From assembly GCF_022179325.1 (NCBI RefSeq), contig NZ_BPQQ01000002.1, positions 62,001 through 126,000 of the forward strand: a stretch of DNA of 64,000 bases, written 5' to 3'. Of the stretch, positions 16,738-26,590 are shown in pieces. Made by a program: the position numbers and the translations under genes. The stretch is from Methylobacterium isbiliense (lineage in GTDB: Bacteria; Pseudomonadota; Alphaproteobacteria; Rhizobiales; Beijerinckiaceae). The notes beneath the pieces are model-generated. The model made no database searches and had not been told where the DNA came from. It saw only the letters and a program-made list of their open reading frames with translations. Numbering within the stretch: the stretch's first letter is position 1; the number at the start of each line of letters is the position of its first letter.

Positions 16738-18753
16738 TCAGGACAGGATGGCGAACTCCGTCACGGCCTCGTCGGCGCCAAGCATCCCGAAGAAGACGAT
16801 CCGCTGCGCCGGCGCGAGATGCCCGAAGGCCGTGGAGTGCACCGCGTCCTCCCCCCGCACCAGCGTCGTCCCGAATCCGGACGGCGGCCGGATTCGGCAC
16901 AGCGCCCCCGACGCATCCGAGACGACGACCCCGCCGTCCTGACGGGAGAGGGCGAGGTCGGGCGGGAGGAGGAAGCGGATCTCGACGGGCAGGAGCGGGG
17001 AGGCGCCGTCGAGCCGGTCGGCGAGCGCGAGGCCCGCCGGGCTGCGGGCGAGCCGCCGCTCGTGGCGCACGCCGAAGCGGCGCAGATAGCCGTCATGCAC
17101 GCCCGTGACCGACCAGTCCGGCCCCGGCGCCTCGGCCAGGAGCGAGGCCTGGGCCCGGCTCGTCCAGCTGAACCCCGCCGCGGCCACGCTCTGCGAGGCG
17201 CCCGACACCGCCAGCGTGTTGTGGGCGAGGCTCTCCCGCAGGGCCGTGCGGCGCCCCTGCCCGGAATGGTACAGGAACGTCCCGGCATCGATCAGCACCG
17301 GCTGCCCGTCGAGCGCGAGCCAGAGCGCGAGCGCGTCCGCATGGCCGTGCGCCGCCAGGGTGAGGTAGCCCAGCGGCCCGTGATCGAACACCGCGTGGAC
17401 GCGCCGCCCGGCGATGCGCTCGCGGATGGCCGTGTAGCCGCCCGCGCGGAAGACCGTGAGCCCCTCCGGCGGGAGGGCCGCGCCCTCCGGCACCGCGAAG
17501 ACGGCGTCGCGCAGATGCGGGTCGCGGACCGGCGGCAGGAGGTCGCGGCGCCCGGACAGGCCGGCCACGGCGGCGGCCACCGAGGCGGCGTAGCGCGGCT
17601 CGCGGTCCGGCGGCTGGCCGAGCACCCGGCCCTCGTCGTCGTCGCCGATCGCCGGCACCCGCCCGGTCTCGTCCATCAGGGCGAGCAGGAAGGCGGCGCC
17701 GCGCTCCAGGCGCTCGTGCAGGGCCCCGGAGAGCGGCCGGCCGGCCTCCCGCGCCAGGAGGGCGGCCAGCGCCAGCATCTCGACGGTGAAGCCGTGATAG
17801 GTCGGCGACTGCTCGGCCCCGACCCCGTCCGGCAGGATCTGCCGCAGCGCCTCGGCCTCCAGAATGGCGCGGCCCTCCGCCTCCCAGCCGCTCCCCGCCT
17901 CCGGCATCAGGAGCCCGGCGACGAGCAGGCCCAGACCCTCCGCCACCCGGTGGTTGTTGGCCGAGGAGTGCAGCGAGGGGAAGGCCGCGAGGTGATGGGC
18001 GTGGGCGCCCACGAAGGCGCGCAGGCGCGCGCGGTCGTCCGGAGCGACGCCCTCAGGTCCGGCAGCGGCGGCCAGGAACAGCACGCTCACGAGCCGCATG
18101 GCGAGTTCGATACCCGAGACCCAGTGCACGCCGCCATAGGGCGGGTTCGCGTCCATCCAGGCGCGCACGAGCCGCAGGCCGGCGTCGAGCGCGCCGTCCT
18201 CCCCGGCCGCCACCGCGGCGGCGAGGGGGTGGAGCACCTGCAGCCGGCTCGGCTCCCAGACGTACTTCACGTCCCCGAGGGTGCCCTCCGGGCCGGGCTG
18301 ATGCGAGGTCGAGCGCACGTCGACCAGGAAGGAGGAGACCTCGCGGCCGGGCCAGCGCCCGCCGGTCACCGGATCGTGCAGCCAGAAGCCCGCGCTCTCG
18401 CGGGGATCCGCGAAGGCGGCGGGCGGCCAGTCGCGCCCGAGGAAGCGCAGCCGCCCCTCGCGCGTCCGCGCGAGGCTCTCGCGCACCGCCGGCAGATCCG
18501 CCGCGAGGGCGAGACGCCGCCGCAGGCCGGGGAAGTCCGGCAGCGGGGCCTGCGCCCGCTCCCCGCCGTCCCCCCAGCCCACCGGTCGGCGCCGCCACGC
18601 GCGCTTGCGGCGGGCTTCCTCAAGGCGATGCAGCACCTCGGCGGCCGACATCGCCCGCAGGCGCCCGGCATACCAGCGCAGCCGCGACAGCCGCGCCCCG
18701 ATGCGGCCGCCCCGGCCCCGGCGCCGTGCCGGAGCGGTCTCAAAATGAACCAT
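16738..18753 (-). CDS. Heparinase II/III family protein (second copy in the region)
   Basis: A 671-residue protein with the usual two-part architecture: an alpha/alpha-toroid N-terminal half ([15 protein letters not shown] near residue 40, then helical repeats) and a C-terminal beta-sandwich with the HGHADALAL motif and a following HNTLAVSG segment that contribute active-site residues. Bacterial homologues inside exopolysaccharide loci are thought to act as lyases on newly made uronic-acid-containing polymers. The ManNAcA pathway genes divergent from it fit such a substrate. It is leftward, upstream of the Wzz-like gene (137 bp). It shares the fold but little overall sequence with the protein at 4260-6884. 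Confidence 0.82.
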   Translation of the reverse strand: MVHFETAPARRRGRGGRIGARLSRLRWYAGRLRAMSAAEVLHRLEEARRKRAWRRRPVGWGDGGERAQAPLPDFPGLRRRLALAADLPAVRESLARTREGRLRFLGRDWPPAAFADPRESAGFWLHDPVTGGRWPGREVSSFLVDVRSTSHQPGPEGTLGDVKYVWEPSRLQVLHPLAAAVAAGEDGALDAGLRLVRAWMDANPPYGGVHWVSGIELAMRLVSVLFLAAAAGPEGVAPDDRARLRAFVGAHAHHLAAFPSLHSSANNHRVAEGLGLLVAGLLMPEAGSGWEAEGRAILEAEALRQILPDGVGAEQSPTYHGFTVEMLALAALLAREAGRPLSGALHERLERGAAFLLALMDETGRVPAIGDDDEGRVLGQPPDREPRYAASVAAAVAGLSGRRDLLPPVRDPHLRDAVFAVPEGAALPPEGLTVFRAGGYTAIRERIAGRRVHAVFDHGPLGYLTLAAHGHADALALWLALDGQPVLIDAGTFLYHSGQGRRTALRESLAHNTLAVSGASQSVAAAGFSWTSRAQASLLAEAPGPDWSVTGVHDGYLRRFGVRHERRLARSPAGLALADRLDGASPLLPVEIRFLLPPDLALSRQDGGVVVSDASGALCRIRPPSGFGTTLVRGEDAVHSTAFGHLAPAQRIVFFGMLGADEAVTEFAILS

Positions 18754-18910
18754 GAGACTTCCCGAAATGACCGCAGAGGGTCCGATATTCCATCAATGAA
18801 CCCAGTATCAGTGCCGGAAAACGACACTTCAAGGTATCTCTTCGCTGGATTCCATCTTGCTCACATCCGGTCGACCCGGGCGATCGACGCCCGTTGGAAT
18901 GGACCATCCG

Positions 18911-20122
18911 ATGAAGATCCTTTCGGTGTTCGGAACGCGGCCGGAAGCCATCAAGATGGCGCCGGTGGTGGCAGCGCTGCAGGCGACGCCGGGCGTGACC
19001 TCGCGGGTCTGCGTCACCGGCCAGCACCGCAGCATGCTGGACAGCGTGCTGTCGACCTTCGCGCTCTCTCCGGACGACGACCTCGACGTGATGCGCCCGG
19101 ACCAGACCCTGGCGGACGTCTCGGCGCGGGTGATGACCGGCCTCGACCGCATCCTGGCCGCGTGGCGGCCCGACTGCGTGCTGGTCCAGGGCGACACCGC
19201 CACCAGCACCGCGGCCGCGATGGCGGCCTTCTTCCGGCGCGTCCCGGTCGGGCACGTCGAGGCGGGCCTGCGCACCGGCAACATCGCCAGCCCCTGGCCG
19301 GAGGAGGCGAACCGCCGCCTCACCGCGGTGGTGGCCGACCGCCACTACGCCCCGACCGCCCGGGCGCGCGACGCGCTGCTGGCCGAGGGCCATGCCCCGG
19401 ACCGCATCCTGGTGACCGGCAACACCGGCATCGACGCCCTGCTGCGCATGGCCGAGATCGTCGGCACGCCGGGCCCCCTCAAGGCCGCCCTGGAGGAGCG
19501 CTACGCCTGGATCGACCCGGCCGCGCGCCTGATCCTGGTGACGGGGCACCGCCGCGAGAGCTTCGGCGACGGCTTCGAGCGGATCTGCGTGGCGCTGAAG
19601 GCGCTGGCGCGGCTGCCGGGCGTGCAGGTCGTCTATCCGGTCCATCTCAACCCGAACGTGCGCGAGCCGGTCTTCCGGCATCTCGGATCCGAGCCGGGCA
19701 TCCGGCTCATCGAACCCCTGGACTATCCGGATTTCGTCTATCTGATGACCCGCGCCAGCGTGATCCTGACGGATTCGGGCGGCGTGCAGGAGGAGGCGCC
19801 GGTCCTGCGCAAGCCCGTGCTGGTGATGCGCGACACGAGCGAGCGCGCCGAGGCGATCGAGGCCGGCGTCGCCCGCCTCGTCGGCACCGACCCCGAGGTG
19901 ATCGTCGGGGCGATCCGCCACCTGCTGTCGGACGCGGACGCCTACGCGGCGATGGCGAGCGGCGCGAGCCCCTTCGGCGACGGGCATGCGAGCACCCGCA
20001 TCGTCGCCGATCTCCTGGGCCGCAGCGCCATCGCCCTGCCGCCGCGCCGGCGCCGGCCGGCGGTCGCCCGGGAGTTCGTCCCCGCCCCGCGCCCGGCGGC
20101 CGGCGCCCAGCGCATCGCCTGA
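18911..20122 (+). CDS. wecB: UDP-N-acetylglucosamine 2-epimerase (non-hydrolysing)
   Basis: Interconverts UDP-GlcNAc and UDP-ManNAc. The 403-residue GT-B fold protein begins with the signature FGTRPEAIKMAPV (6-18) and carries TGHRRESFGDGF and DSGGVQEEA in the C-terminal domain. These are hallmarks of the non-hydrolysing epimerase. The ATG at 18911 places the family-typical MKI start; an in-frame ATG at 18899 is possible. It leads the rightward run wecB-wecC-wecG-wzx, and is divergent from the heparinase gene across 157 bp of AT-richer promoter-like DNA. Confidence 0.95.
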   Translation: MKILSVFGTRPEAIKMAPVVAALQATPGVTSRVCVTGQHRSMLDSVLSTFALSPDDDLDVMRPDQTLADVSARVMTGLDRILAAWRPDCVLVQGDTATSTAAAMAAFFRRVPVGHVEAGLRTGNIASPWPEEANRRLTAVVADRHYAPTARARDALLAEGHAPDRILVTGNTGIDALLRMAEIVGTPGPLKAALEERYAWIDPAARLILVTGHRRESFGDGFERICVALKALARLPGVQVVYPVHLNPNVREPVFRHLGSEPGIRLIEPLDYPDFVYLMTRASVILTDSGGVQEEAPVLRKPVLVMRDTSERAEAIEAGVARLVGTDPEVIVGAIRHLLSDADAYAAMASGASPFGDGHASTRIVADLLGRSAIALPPRRRRPAVAREFVPAPRPAAGAQRIA

Positions 20123-20129
20123 CACCAAT

Positions 20130-20161
20130 CCCCTCCCCTTCCCCGTCCCTTCCCCGTCCCT
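20130..20161 (+). repeat. Short tandem C/T-rich repeat between wecB and wecC
   Basis: The unit CTTCCCCGTCC occurs twice in tandem, within a pyrimidine-rich 30-bp stretch separating wecB and wecC. Probably slippage-prone spacer. No hairpin and no obvious regulatory role. Confidence 0.5.
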
Positions 20162-20189
20162 TGCGCGCCCCTTCGGAGCGAGACCTGCC

Positions 20190-21458
20190 ATGACCCGCAC
20201 CCGTCAGACCATCTCGGTGATCGGCCTCGGCTATGTCGGCCTGCCCACCGCCGCCACCTTCGCGTCCCGCGGCCTCCAGGTGATCGGCGTCGACATCCGC
20301 CAGGACGCCGTCGACCGCATCCGCAGCGGGCAGGCCCACTTCATCGAGCCGGACCTCGACATCGTGCTGCGCGCGGTGGTCACCTCCGGCAATCTCCGGG
20401 CGACGACGGTGCCCGAGCCCGCCGACGCCTTCCTGATCGCGGTGCCGACCCCGATCCGCGAGGACCGCAGCGCCGACCTATCCGCCGTGAAGGCGGCGCT
20501 GGCCTCGATCGCGCCGGTGCTCAAGCGCGGCGACCTCGTCATCATCGAGTCGACCTGCCCGGTCGGCACCACCAAGGGCGCCGCCGAGCAGCTGCGGGCC
20601 CTGCGCCCCGACCTCACCTTCCCGGACGACACCCCGGAGAGCTCCGACATCCTCCTCGCCTACAGCCCCGAGCGGATCCTGCCCGGCCAGACCCTGCGCG
20701 AGCTGATCGAGAACCCGCGCACCTACGGCGGCCTCGACCACCGCAGCGCGGTGGGGGCCCGCGAGCTCTACGCCGTCTTCGCCACCGGGCCGAACCGGCT
20801 CACCACCGCGCCCGCCGCCGAGCTGTCGAAGCTCGTCGAGAACGCCTACCGCGACGTGAACGTGGCCTTCGCCAACGAGCTGTCGCTGGTCTGCGACGCG
20901 CTCGGCCTCGACGTCTGGTCGGTGATCAAGCTCGCCAACCTGCATCCGCGGGTGAACATCCTGGCGCCGGGCGCCGGCGTCGGCGGCCACTGCATCCCGG
21001 TCGATCCCTGGTTCATCCACGAGGCGCTGCCCAACCACACCCCGCTGATCCGCACCGCCCGCGAGGTGAACGACAACAAGCCCCACTTCATCGCCGAGCG
21101 GGTGGCGACCATCGCCTCGCGCTTCCGCGCGCCGACGATCGCGGTGCTCGGCCTCGCCTACAAGCCGAACGTCGACGACCTGCGCGAGAGCCCGGCGCTG
21201 CTGATCGCCCGCCAACTCGCCGACCGGCAGCTCGGGCGGCTGATGATCGTGGAGCCCCACGTCTCGGGCCTGCCGGCGGGGCTGTCGGGCCGCGACGACG
21301 TCGTGCTCGCCTCCCTCGACGAGGCGGTGGCGCAGGCCGACGTGGTGGCGGTGCTGGTCGCGCACGACCGCTTCCGCGGCCTCGACCGGGGCGCGGTCGC
21401 CTCGAAGATCGTGGTCGACGCCGCCGGGCTGTTCTCCCGCGCCGCCGAGGCGGCCTGA
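20190..21458 (+). CDS. wecC: UDP-N-acetyl-D-mannosamine dehydrogenase
   Basis: Oxidises UDP-ManNAc to UDP-ManNAcA with NAD. The 422-residue UDP-sugar dehydrogenase has the N-terminal Rossmann motif GLGYVGLPTA (12-21), the central helical domain and catalytic Cys268 in GAGVGGHCIPVDPWF, followed by the C-terminal UDP-binding domain (LGLAYKPNVDDLRESPAL). Directly after wecB it gives a complete route from UDP-GlcNAc to UDP-ManNAcA. The upstream frame is open into wecB, but the ATG at 20190 with GGAG 11 bp upstream is the sensible start. Confidence 0.94.
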   Translation: MTRTRQTISVIGLGYVGLPTAATFASRGLQVIGVDIRQDAVDRIRSGQAHFIEPDLDIVLRAVVTSGNLRATTVPEPADAFLIAVPTPIREDRSADLSAVKAALASIAPVLKRGDLVIIESTCPVGTTKGAAEQLRALRPDLTFPDDTPESSDILLAYSPERILPGQTLRELIENPRTYGGLDHRSAVGARELYAVFATGPNRLTTAPAAELSKLVENAYRDVNVAFANELSLVCDALGLDVWSVIKLANLHPRVNILAPGAGVGGHCIPVDPWFIHEALPNHTPLIRTAREVNDNKPHFIAERVATIASRFRAPTIAVLGLAYKPNVDDLRESPALLIARQLADRQLGRLMIVEPHVSGLPAGLSGRDDVVLASLDEAVAQADVVAVLVAHDRFRGLDRGAVASKIVVDAAGLFSRAAEAA

Positions 21459-21475
21459 AGCCCGGGGAGAGCCAG

Positions 21476-22252
21476 ATGCGCGTCGAACTCCTCGGCCTTC
21501 CGGTCGACATCCTCAGCCACGACGAGACCCTGGCGCGGGCGCGCGCCGCCATGCGCGGCGAGGCCGGGCGCTGCCAGCACGTCGCGCTGAACGTGGCCAA
21601 GCTCGTCAACGCCCGCCGCGATCCCGACCTCGACAGCGACATCCGGGAGAGCGACCTCGTGGGGATCGACGGGGCGGGCATCGCGCTCGCCCTGCGCCTC
21701 CAGGGCCACGGCCGGGTCGAGCGGGTGGCCGGCATCGACCTGTTCGAGAGCCTGATCGCGCTCTGCGCCCGCGAGGGCCTGCGGCCCTACCTGCTCGGCG
21801 CCAAGCCCGACGTGGTGGCGGATGCCGGCCGCGCGCTCGCGCGCCGCCATCCCGGCCTGGTGCTGGCGGGCAGCCATCACGGCTATTTCCGGCCCGACCA
21901 GGAGGAGGCGATCTGCCGCGGGATCGCGGAGAGCGGCGCCCATTGCCTGTTCGTGGCGCTGCCGACGCCGCAGAAGGAGCGGTTCATGCGGCGCCACCGC
22001 GACAGCCTCGGCGTGCCCTTCGTGATGGGGGTCGGGGGGTCGTTCGACGTGGTGGCGGGCCGGGTCCAGCGCGCGCCGCTCCTCGTCCAGCGCCTGGGCG
22101 CCGAGTGGTTCTACCGTCTCGCCCAGGAGCCGCGCCGGCTCGCGGGCCGCTACCTCCGCACCAACGCGGTCTTCGCGGGGCTCCTCGCCCGCCAGGCCCT
22201 GCGCCGCCTCGCGCCCGAGCGCTTCGGGCCGGCCTCCCGCACCCGGAGCTGA
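21476..22252 (+). CDS. wecG: WecG/TagA/CpsF-family glycosyltransferase
   Basis: A 258-residue GT26-family enzyme. Conserved features are the Asp-containing DLVGIDGAGIALALRLQG segment and LPTPQKERFM. WecG transfers ManNAcA, and TagA transfers ManNAc, onto a lipid-linked GlcNAc. Since wecB and wecC lie immediately upstream (17 bp gap), ManNAcA transfer in assembling a repeat unit on undecaprenyl diphosphate is the most likely role, acting at the inner membrane. The symbol is by family and context; the sugar is not proven. Confidence 0.85.
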   Translation: MRVELLGLPVDILSHDETLARARAAMRGEAGRCQHVALNVAKLVNARRDPDLDSDIRESDLVGIDGAGIALALRLQGHGRVERVAGIDLFESLIALCAREGLRPYLLGAKPDVVADAGRALARRHPGLVLAGSHHGYFRPDQEEAICRGIAESGAHCLFVALPTPQKERFMRRHRDSLGVPFVMGVGGSFDVVAGRVQRAPLLVQRLGAEWFYRLAQEPRRLAGRYLRTNAVFAGLLARQALRRLAPERFGPASRTRS

Positions 22253-22255
22253 TCC

Positions 22256-23743
22256 ATGGAGCGCGCCGCCTACATCCTCTACTTCGTGGCGAACCTCGCG
22301 CCCAAGGCGCTGATGTTCGCCCTTCTCGTCATCCTGACCCGCCTGATGCCGATGGCGGAGTACGGGCTGTTCATGCTCGTGCTCACCACGGCCGAGATCT
22401 TCGACATGGCGCTCGGCAACTGGGTCAGGGTGTTCGCGCTGCGCAGCGAGGGGGCGGTGGGCGGCAGAATGCGTCCGCACCGGCTGGGGCGGCTGGTGGT
22501 GCTGACGCTCGGCATGACCGGCGTGTCCCTCACGCTCGCCATCCTGAGCGGGCTCCTGCGCCACGACCAGGGGGTGCCGTTCGCGCTCGCGGTCGCCGCC
22601 TACCTGCTCGCTTTCGCGCCGCTGCGCCTCGGCCTGATCCTGCTGCAGATCCGGCGGATGCACCAAGCCTACGCGCTGGTGGAATCGCTGCGGGCGGGCG
22701 GCACGCTCGCCGCCGCCACGGGCGCGACCCTGCTCGTCGGGCCGCAATTCCTGCCCGCGACCCTCGGGCTCGCCGGGGCGACCCTGGCGGCCGGTCTCGT
22801 CGGCCTCGCGCTCGCGCTGCGCGGTTCGGCCCGGCCGCGCCTCGCGCGCACCGGCTACGGAGCGGCGATGGCCTTCGGCCTGCCGATCATGATCGCCAGC
22901 CTGTTCGGCTACACGATCGGCTCGGTCGACCGCTACGTCGTGGATGCCCTGATGGGTCCGCACGCGGTGGCGGTGCTGGCCGCCGCCTACTCGCTGGCCC
23001 GCCAGCCCATCGACCTGTTTCTCGGGCCGCTCAACTCCTACGCCTTCCCGCACCTCGTGCGGGTCTACGAACAGGACGGCGTGGCCGCGGCCGGAACCGC
23101 GCAGGCGGGCCTGCTCACCACCGTGACGGCGGTGGGCGGCGCGATCACGGCCGGCCTCGTCCTCCTGGCCTGCCCGCTCCTGGCGGTGGTGCTGCCGGAG
23201 GATTACCGCGCCGAGGGCGCCCAGCTCATGCCCTGGCTGGCCGTGGGCTCGCTGTTCCTGACCACGAAGTTCTTCATCTTCGACAACGCCTTCCACCTCT
23301 CGAAGCGCACTTGGCTGCAGCCCCTCACCATGCTGACGCCGGCCGTCGTCGGGGTGGCGCTGTGCGCCCTTCTGGTGCCGCGGGTCGGCCTCGTCGGGGC
23401 GGGCATCTCCTACGCCACCGCGTGTGCCACCGCCTGCCTCACCACGGCGCTCCTCACCTCCCGGATGGTGCCGATCCCGATGCCCTGGGGCGGCCTGGCA
23501 CGGATCGCGGCCGCCAACCTCTGCGCCTGCCTTTCGCTCGTGGCCGCCCGCAACCTGCTCGTCCCCTACGGTCCGATGCCGGTGCTGATCGGCAGCACGC
23601 TCGCCTTCGTGGTGGTCTATGCGGCGGGCCTGACGCTGCTCGGCCTCTCGATCCGGCGGGCGATGCAGACCCCCTGGTCGCCGCTGGTGCAGGATCCGGC
23701 CCCGGTGGCGCCGGCCCTGACGCCCGCGGTCACGAAGCCCTGA
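22256..23743 (+). CDS. Polysaccharide flippase (Wzx-like, MATE/MOP superfamily)
   Basis: A 495-residue integral membrane protein with about 12-14 predicted hydrophobic helices beginning at residue 5, in the pattern of RfbX/Wzx polysaccharide transporters. It would flip lipid-linked repeat units across the inner membrane. It starts 3 bp after the wecG stop, so translation is probably coupled. Its last 14 bp overlap tail-to-tail with the convergent glycosyltransferase gene, so this end of both genes is constrained. Confidence 0.85.
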   Translation: MERAAYILYFVANLAPKALMFALLVILTRLMPMAEYGLFMLVLTTAEIFDMALGNWVRVFALRSEGAVGGRMRPHRLGRLVVLTLGMTGVSLTLAILSGLLRHDQGVPFALAVAAYLLAFAPLRLGLILLQIRRMHQAYALVESLRAGGTLAAATGATLLVGPQFLPATLGLAGATLAAGLVGLALALRGSARPRLARTGYGAAMAFGLPIMIASLFGYTIGSVDRYVVDALMGPHAVAVLAAAYSLARQPIDLFLGPLNSYAFPHLVRVYEQDGVAAAGTAQAGLLTTVTAVGGAITAGLVLLACPLLAVVLPEDYRAEGAQLMPWLAVGSLFLTTKFFIFDNAFHLSKRTWLQPLTMLTPAVVGVALCALLVPRVGLVGAGISYATACATACLTTALLTSRMVPIPMPWGGLARIAAANLCACLSLVAARNLLVPYGPMPVLIGSTLAFVVVYAAGLTLLGLSIRRAMQTPWSPLVQDPAPVAPALTPAVTKP

Positions 23744-24860
23744 CCGCCCCGGCGGCGGCGGCGTCCAGGAGGGCGAGATAGTCGCCGACCACGCGCCGGG
23801 TCGCGAAGCGCGCGGCCCGGTCGCGGCGCGGCACCGGATCGCCCGGCGCGTCGAGCGCCCGGGCGATCCCCGCCGCGAGGGCCTCGACGTCGCCCACCGG
23901 CACCAGGGCGCCGTGGCGGCCGTCCTCCAGGATCTCGCGCGGCCCGCCGCAATCGGTCGCGACGACCGGCAGCCCGGAGGCGAGGGCCTCCACCACCACG
24001 TTGCCGAAGCCCTCGCTGCGCGACGACAGGGCGAAGACCCGCGCCTGCGCGTAGCTGTCCCAGGGCGAGGGCCGGTAGCCGGGCAGCGCGACGCGCCCGG
24101 CGATGCCGAGATCCCGCGCGAGCCCCTCCAGGGCGGCGCGCTCGGGCCCCTCCCCCAGAATCACGAGGCGGGCGGGCGCGGGCAGGCGGGCCACCGCCCG
24201 CAGGAGCGTCGCGAAATCCTTCTCGGGGGCGAGGCGCCCGGCCGTGAGGATCACGGGCTCCCGGGCGCGCAGCTGCGCTTCGCTCGACGCCGGCCGCGCC
24301 TCCTCGACCGGGATGGCGTTCGGGATCGAGACCACCCGCGCGGCGGCGCCGCGCCACTCCTCGACGAGGTGCCGCACGAGGCTCTGCGAGACGCACACCG
24401 TCGCGGCGGCTTGCCGCGTGAGGAGCGGCGCGAGCGTGAAGGCCGTCAGCCCGAGGCGCCCGCGCCCGACATCCGAGCGCCCGTGATAGGACAGCACGAT
24501 CGGCACGCGGGTGCGGGGTGCCTGCACGCGGGCCAGCGCCTGGGCCGCCGCGATCGCTTGCGCCGCCGCGAGCTTGACGTTCGCCGCCCCGCCCACCCCC
24601 AGCACCACGTCGGCCCGGCCCGCGGCGAGGTGGCGCGCGAGCGCCCGCACCGAGGCCGCGTGCGAGGGGCCGAGCGGCGTCACCGCGACGCCCGGATCGA
24701 GGAAGTCCCGGTTCTCCTCGGCCAGGAAGTCGACGAACAGCCGCACCTCCCGGCCCTCGGCCCGGAAGCCCGAGGCGAGCACGGCGGCAGCGCGCTCGGC
24801 TCCCCCGCCCACCAGGGCCGGGACGTAGACGGCGAGACGGGCGGGAGGTCGGGCCAGCAC
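23730..24860 (-). CDS. GT4-family glycosyltransferase
   Basis: A 376-residue GT-B glycosyltransferase. The N-terminal acceptor domain starts with LAVYVPALVGGGAERA, and the C-terminal donor domain has ILTAGRLAPEKDF and the EX7E-type region SRSEGFGNVVVEALASGLPV. I chose the GTG at 24860 because GGAG sits 6 nt upstream, whereas no good Shine-Dalgarno precedes the other candidates. The frame is open far upstream without coding character. It would add a sugar to the repeat unit. It is convergent with the flippase gene. Confidence 0.85.
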   Translation of the reverse strand: MLARPPARLAVYVPALVGGGAERAAAVLASGFRAEGREVRLFVDFLAEENRDFLDPGVAVTPLGPSHAASVRALARHLAAGRADVVLGVGGAANVKLAAAQAIAAAQALARVQAPRTRVPIVLSYHGRSDVGRGRLGLTAFTLAPLLTRQAAATVCVSQSLVRHLVEEWRGAAARVVSIPNAIPVEEARPASSEAQLRAREPVILTAGRLAPEKDFATLLRAVARLPAPARLVILGEGPERAALEGLARDLGIAGRVALPGYRPSPWDSYAQARVFALSSRSEGFGNVVVEALASGLPVVATDCGGPREILEDGRHGALVPVGDVEALAAGIARALDAPGDPVPRRDRAARFATRRVVGDYLALLDAAAAGAVRAS

Positions 24861-25031
24861 GGGGTTCTCCGTTGGCACAGGTCCCCGCTGCTGCGGGCGG
24901 CCCGGGGCTTGCGCCCCGGTCGGAACGGTCCGCGCCCCTGGATCGAATTGGGACGAAAGCGGCGGCCGCCCGTGCGCGGACCGGACGCTACCAATCCGCG
25001 GTTGCGGAGCCGTGAACGAGAGGAGCCCGCC

Positions 25032-26474
25032 TTGAATGCCCTCGACGTCGCCCGCGGTGCCTATGCGCGCCTGCCCCTCGACACCCGGCTGCAGCTCGGC
25101 CGGGTGCTGCGCCACGTCCCCTCCGGCCTGAAATACGGCGGCACCTACCGGGTATGGCGCGAGCGCATCCGGCGCGCGGCCGCCGATCCGGCCTATGCGG
25201 CGGCCGAGCAGGATGCCGCCCTCGTCGCCCTGCTGACGCGCGCCCGCGCGGCGAGCCCGGCCTACCGCGCCCGGCTCGCCCCCATCCTCGGCCACGGCCC
25301 CCTGGAGGCCGACGCGGTGCGGGCGGCGTGGCACCGGATCCCGATCCTCACGGGGGCCGAGACGGTGTCGCTCGGGCGCGCGCTCTGCACGGTCGAACCC
25401 GAGCGGCTCGACGAGTGCGTCACCGGCGGCTCGTCGGGGCGGCCGGTGCGCTTCTACCTCGACCGCGGGCGCTCGCCGGTCGAGTACGCCTTCGTGCACG
25501 AGGCCTGGGCGCGCGCCGGCTTCACGCCGGGCGAGACCCGGGCGGTGTTCCGCGGCGTCGACATCGCCGGCCCCTCGCACATGCACGAGGAGCCGGCGCT
25601 CGGGGAGCTGCGCTGCTCGGTGTTCCACCTCTCGGATCCGGTGATGGCCGGCTATCTCGCGGCGATCCGCCGGCGGGGCATCGCCTTCCTGCACGGCTAC
25701 CCGTCGGCGCTCTCGATCTTCGCCGCCTACGTGCTGCGGGCGCACGGGCCGCTCGCCCAGATCCGCGGCGTGCTGCCCGCCTCCGAACGCATTCCGGCCC
25801 CGTTCCGGAGCACGATCGAGCGGGCGTTTCCGGAGGCGACGCTCGCCCCCTTCTACGGCCTGAGCGAGAAGGTCGCCTTCGCCACCGAAGTCCCGGGCTC
25901 GCCCGACATCTACGCCTTCTCGCCCCTCTACGGGCTCGCCGAACTCGTCGACGCCGAGGGGATCCCGGTCACCGAGCCGGGCCGGCGCGGGCGCCTCGTG
26001 GCGACCGGGCTGCTGTTTCCGGGCATGCCGCTCATCCGCTACGAGACCGGCGACGAGGCGGAACTCGTCGAGGCCGCGACCCGCGCGAACGGCCGGCAAC
26101 TCAGGATCCGCCACATCCTGCCGCGGCACGGGCAGGATTACCTCGTCGGCCGCTCCGGCATCCTGGTCCCGCTCTCGGGCATGCTGCAGGTGGACGAGGA
26201 GATCCTCGGCATCGGCGAGTTCCAGTTCGTCCAGATGGAGCCGGGCCGGGTGATCCTGCGCATCGTGCCGCGCGGCGGCAGCGTGCCGGACTTCACCGGA
26301 TACCTCCTGCGGGCCAACCGGAAGGCGGCAGGCGAACTCGAAGTGACGCTGGAGATCGTCGACCACATCCCCACGACCGTCCGGGGCAAGCGCAAGTTCA
26401 TCGATCAGCGCCTGACCCTGGCGCGCGACGCCGAGCGCCTCACCGAGGAGGCGTGGGACCGGGAACCGGCCTGA
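25032..26474 (+). CDS. CapK/PaaK-like adenylate-forming enzyme, TTG start
   Basis: A 480-residue member of the phenylacetate-CoA ligase/CapK family found in capsule loci. It has the nucleotide-binding loop TGGSSGRPVRF, a PFYGLSEK acid-loop equivalent, and the C-terminal RGKRKFIDQ with a candidate catalytic Lys. The start is TTG at 25032 with GAGGAG 7 nt upstream; no ATG or GTG fits. In other bacteria CapK proteins are required for capsule formation and may activate acids for polymer modification, but the reaction is not established. It lies alone between oppositely directed genes. Confidence 0.78.
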   Translation: MNALDVARGAYARLPLDTRLQLGRVLRHVPSGLKYGGTYRVWRERIRRAAADPAYAAAEQDAALVALLTRARAASPAYRARLAPILGHGPLEADAVRAAWHRIPILTGAETVSLGRALCTVEPERLDECVTGGSSGRPVRFYLDRGRSPVEYAFVHEAWARAGFTPGETRAVFRGVDIAGPSHMHEEPALGELRCSVFHLSDPVMAGYLAAIRRRGIAFLHGYPSALSIFAAYVLRAHGPLAQIRGVLPASERIPAPFRSTIERAFPEATLAPFYGLSEKVAFATEVPGSPDIYAFSPLYGLAELVDAEGIPVTEPGRRGRLVATGLLFPGMPLIRYETGDEAELVEAATRANGRQLRIRHILPRHGQDYLVGRSGILVPLSGMLQVDEEILGIGEFQFVQMEPGRVILRIVPRGGSVPDFTGYLLRANRKAAGELEVTLEIVDHIPTTVRGKRKFIDQRLTLARDAERLTEEAWDREPA

Positions 26475-26590
26475 TGGGCGGAGCGCGGCCGGGGTCGCGG
26501 GTGGTGCGAGCGGCCGTGCCGTGCGGCCCCGCCGGCCGGGGAATCACGCCCGTGGACTGGACCGATGAGGCGCGGGCGAACTCCCGGACC

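Noticed and set aside
16567-20193. A 1208-codon open plus-strand frame through the heparinase and wecB region
   Set aside because: Low-complexity product with no family resemblance. It crosses two convincing genes in other frames, a known artefact of very high GC.
23730-23743. A frameshift or gene fusion where the flippase and glycosyltransferase genes overlap
   Set aside because: Both products end at sensible positions on opposite strands; a 14-bp tail-to-tail overlap is normal.
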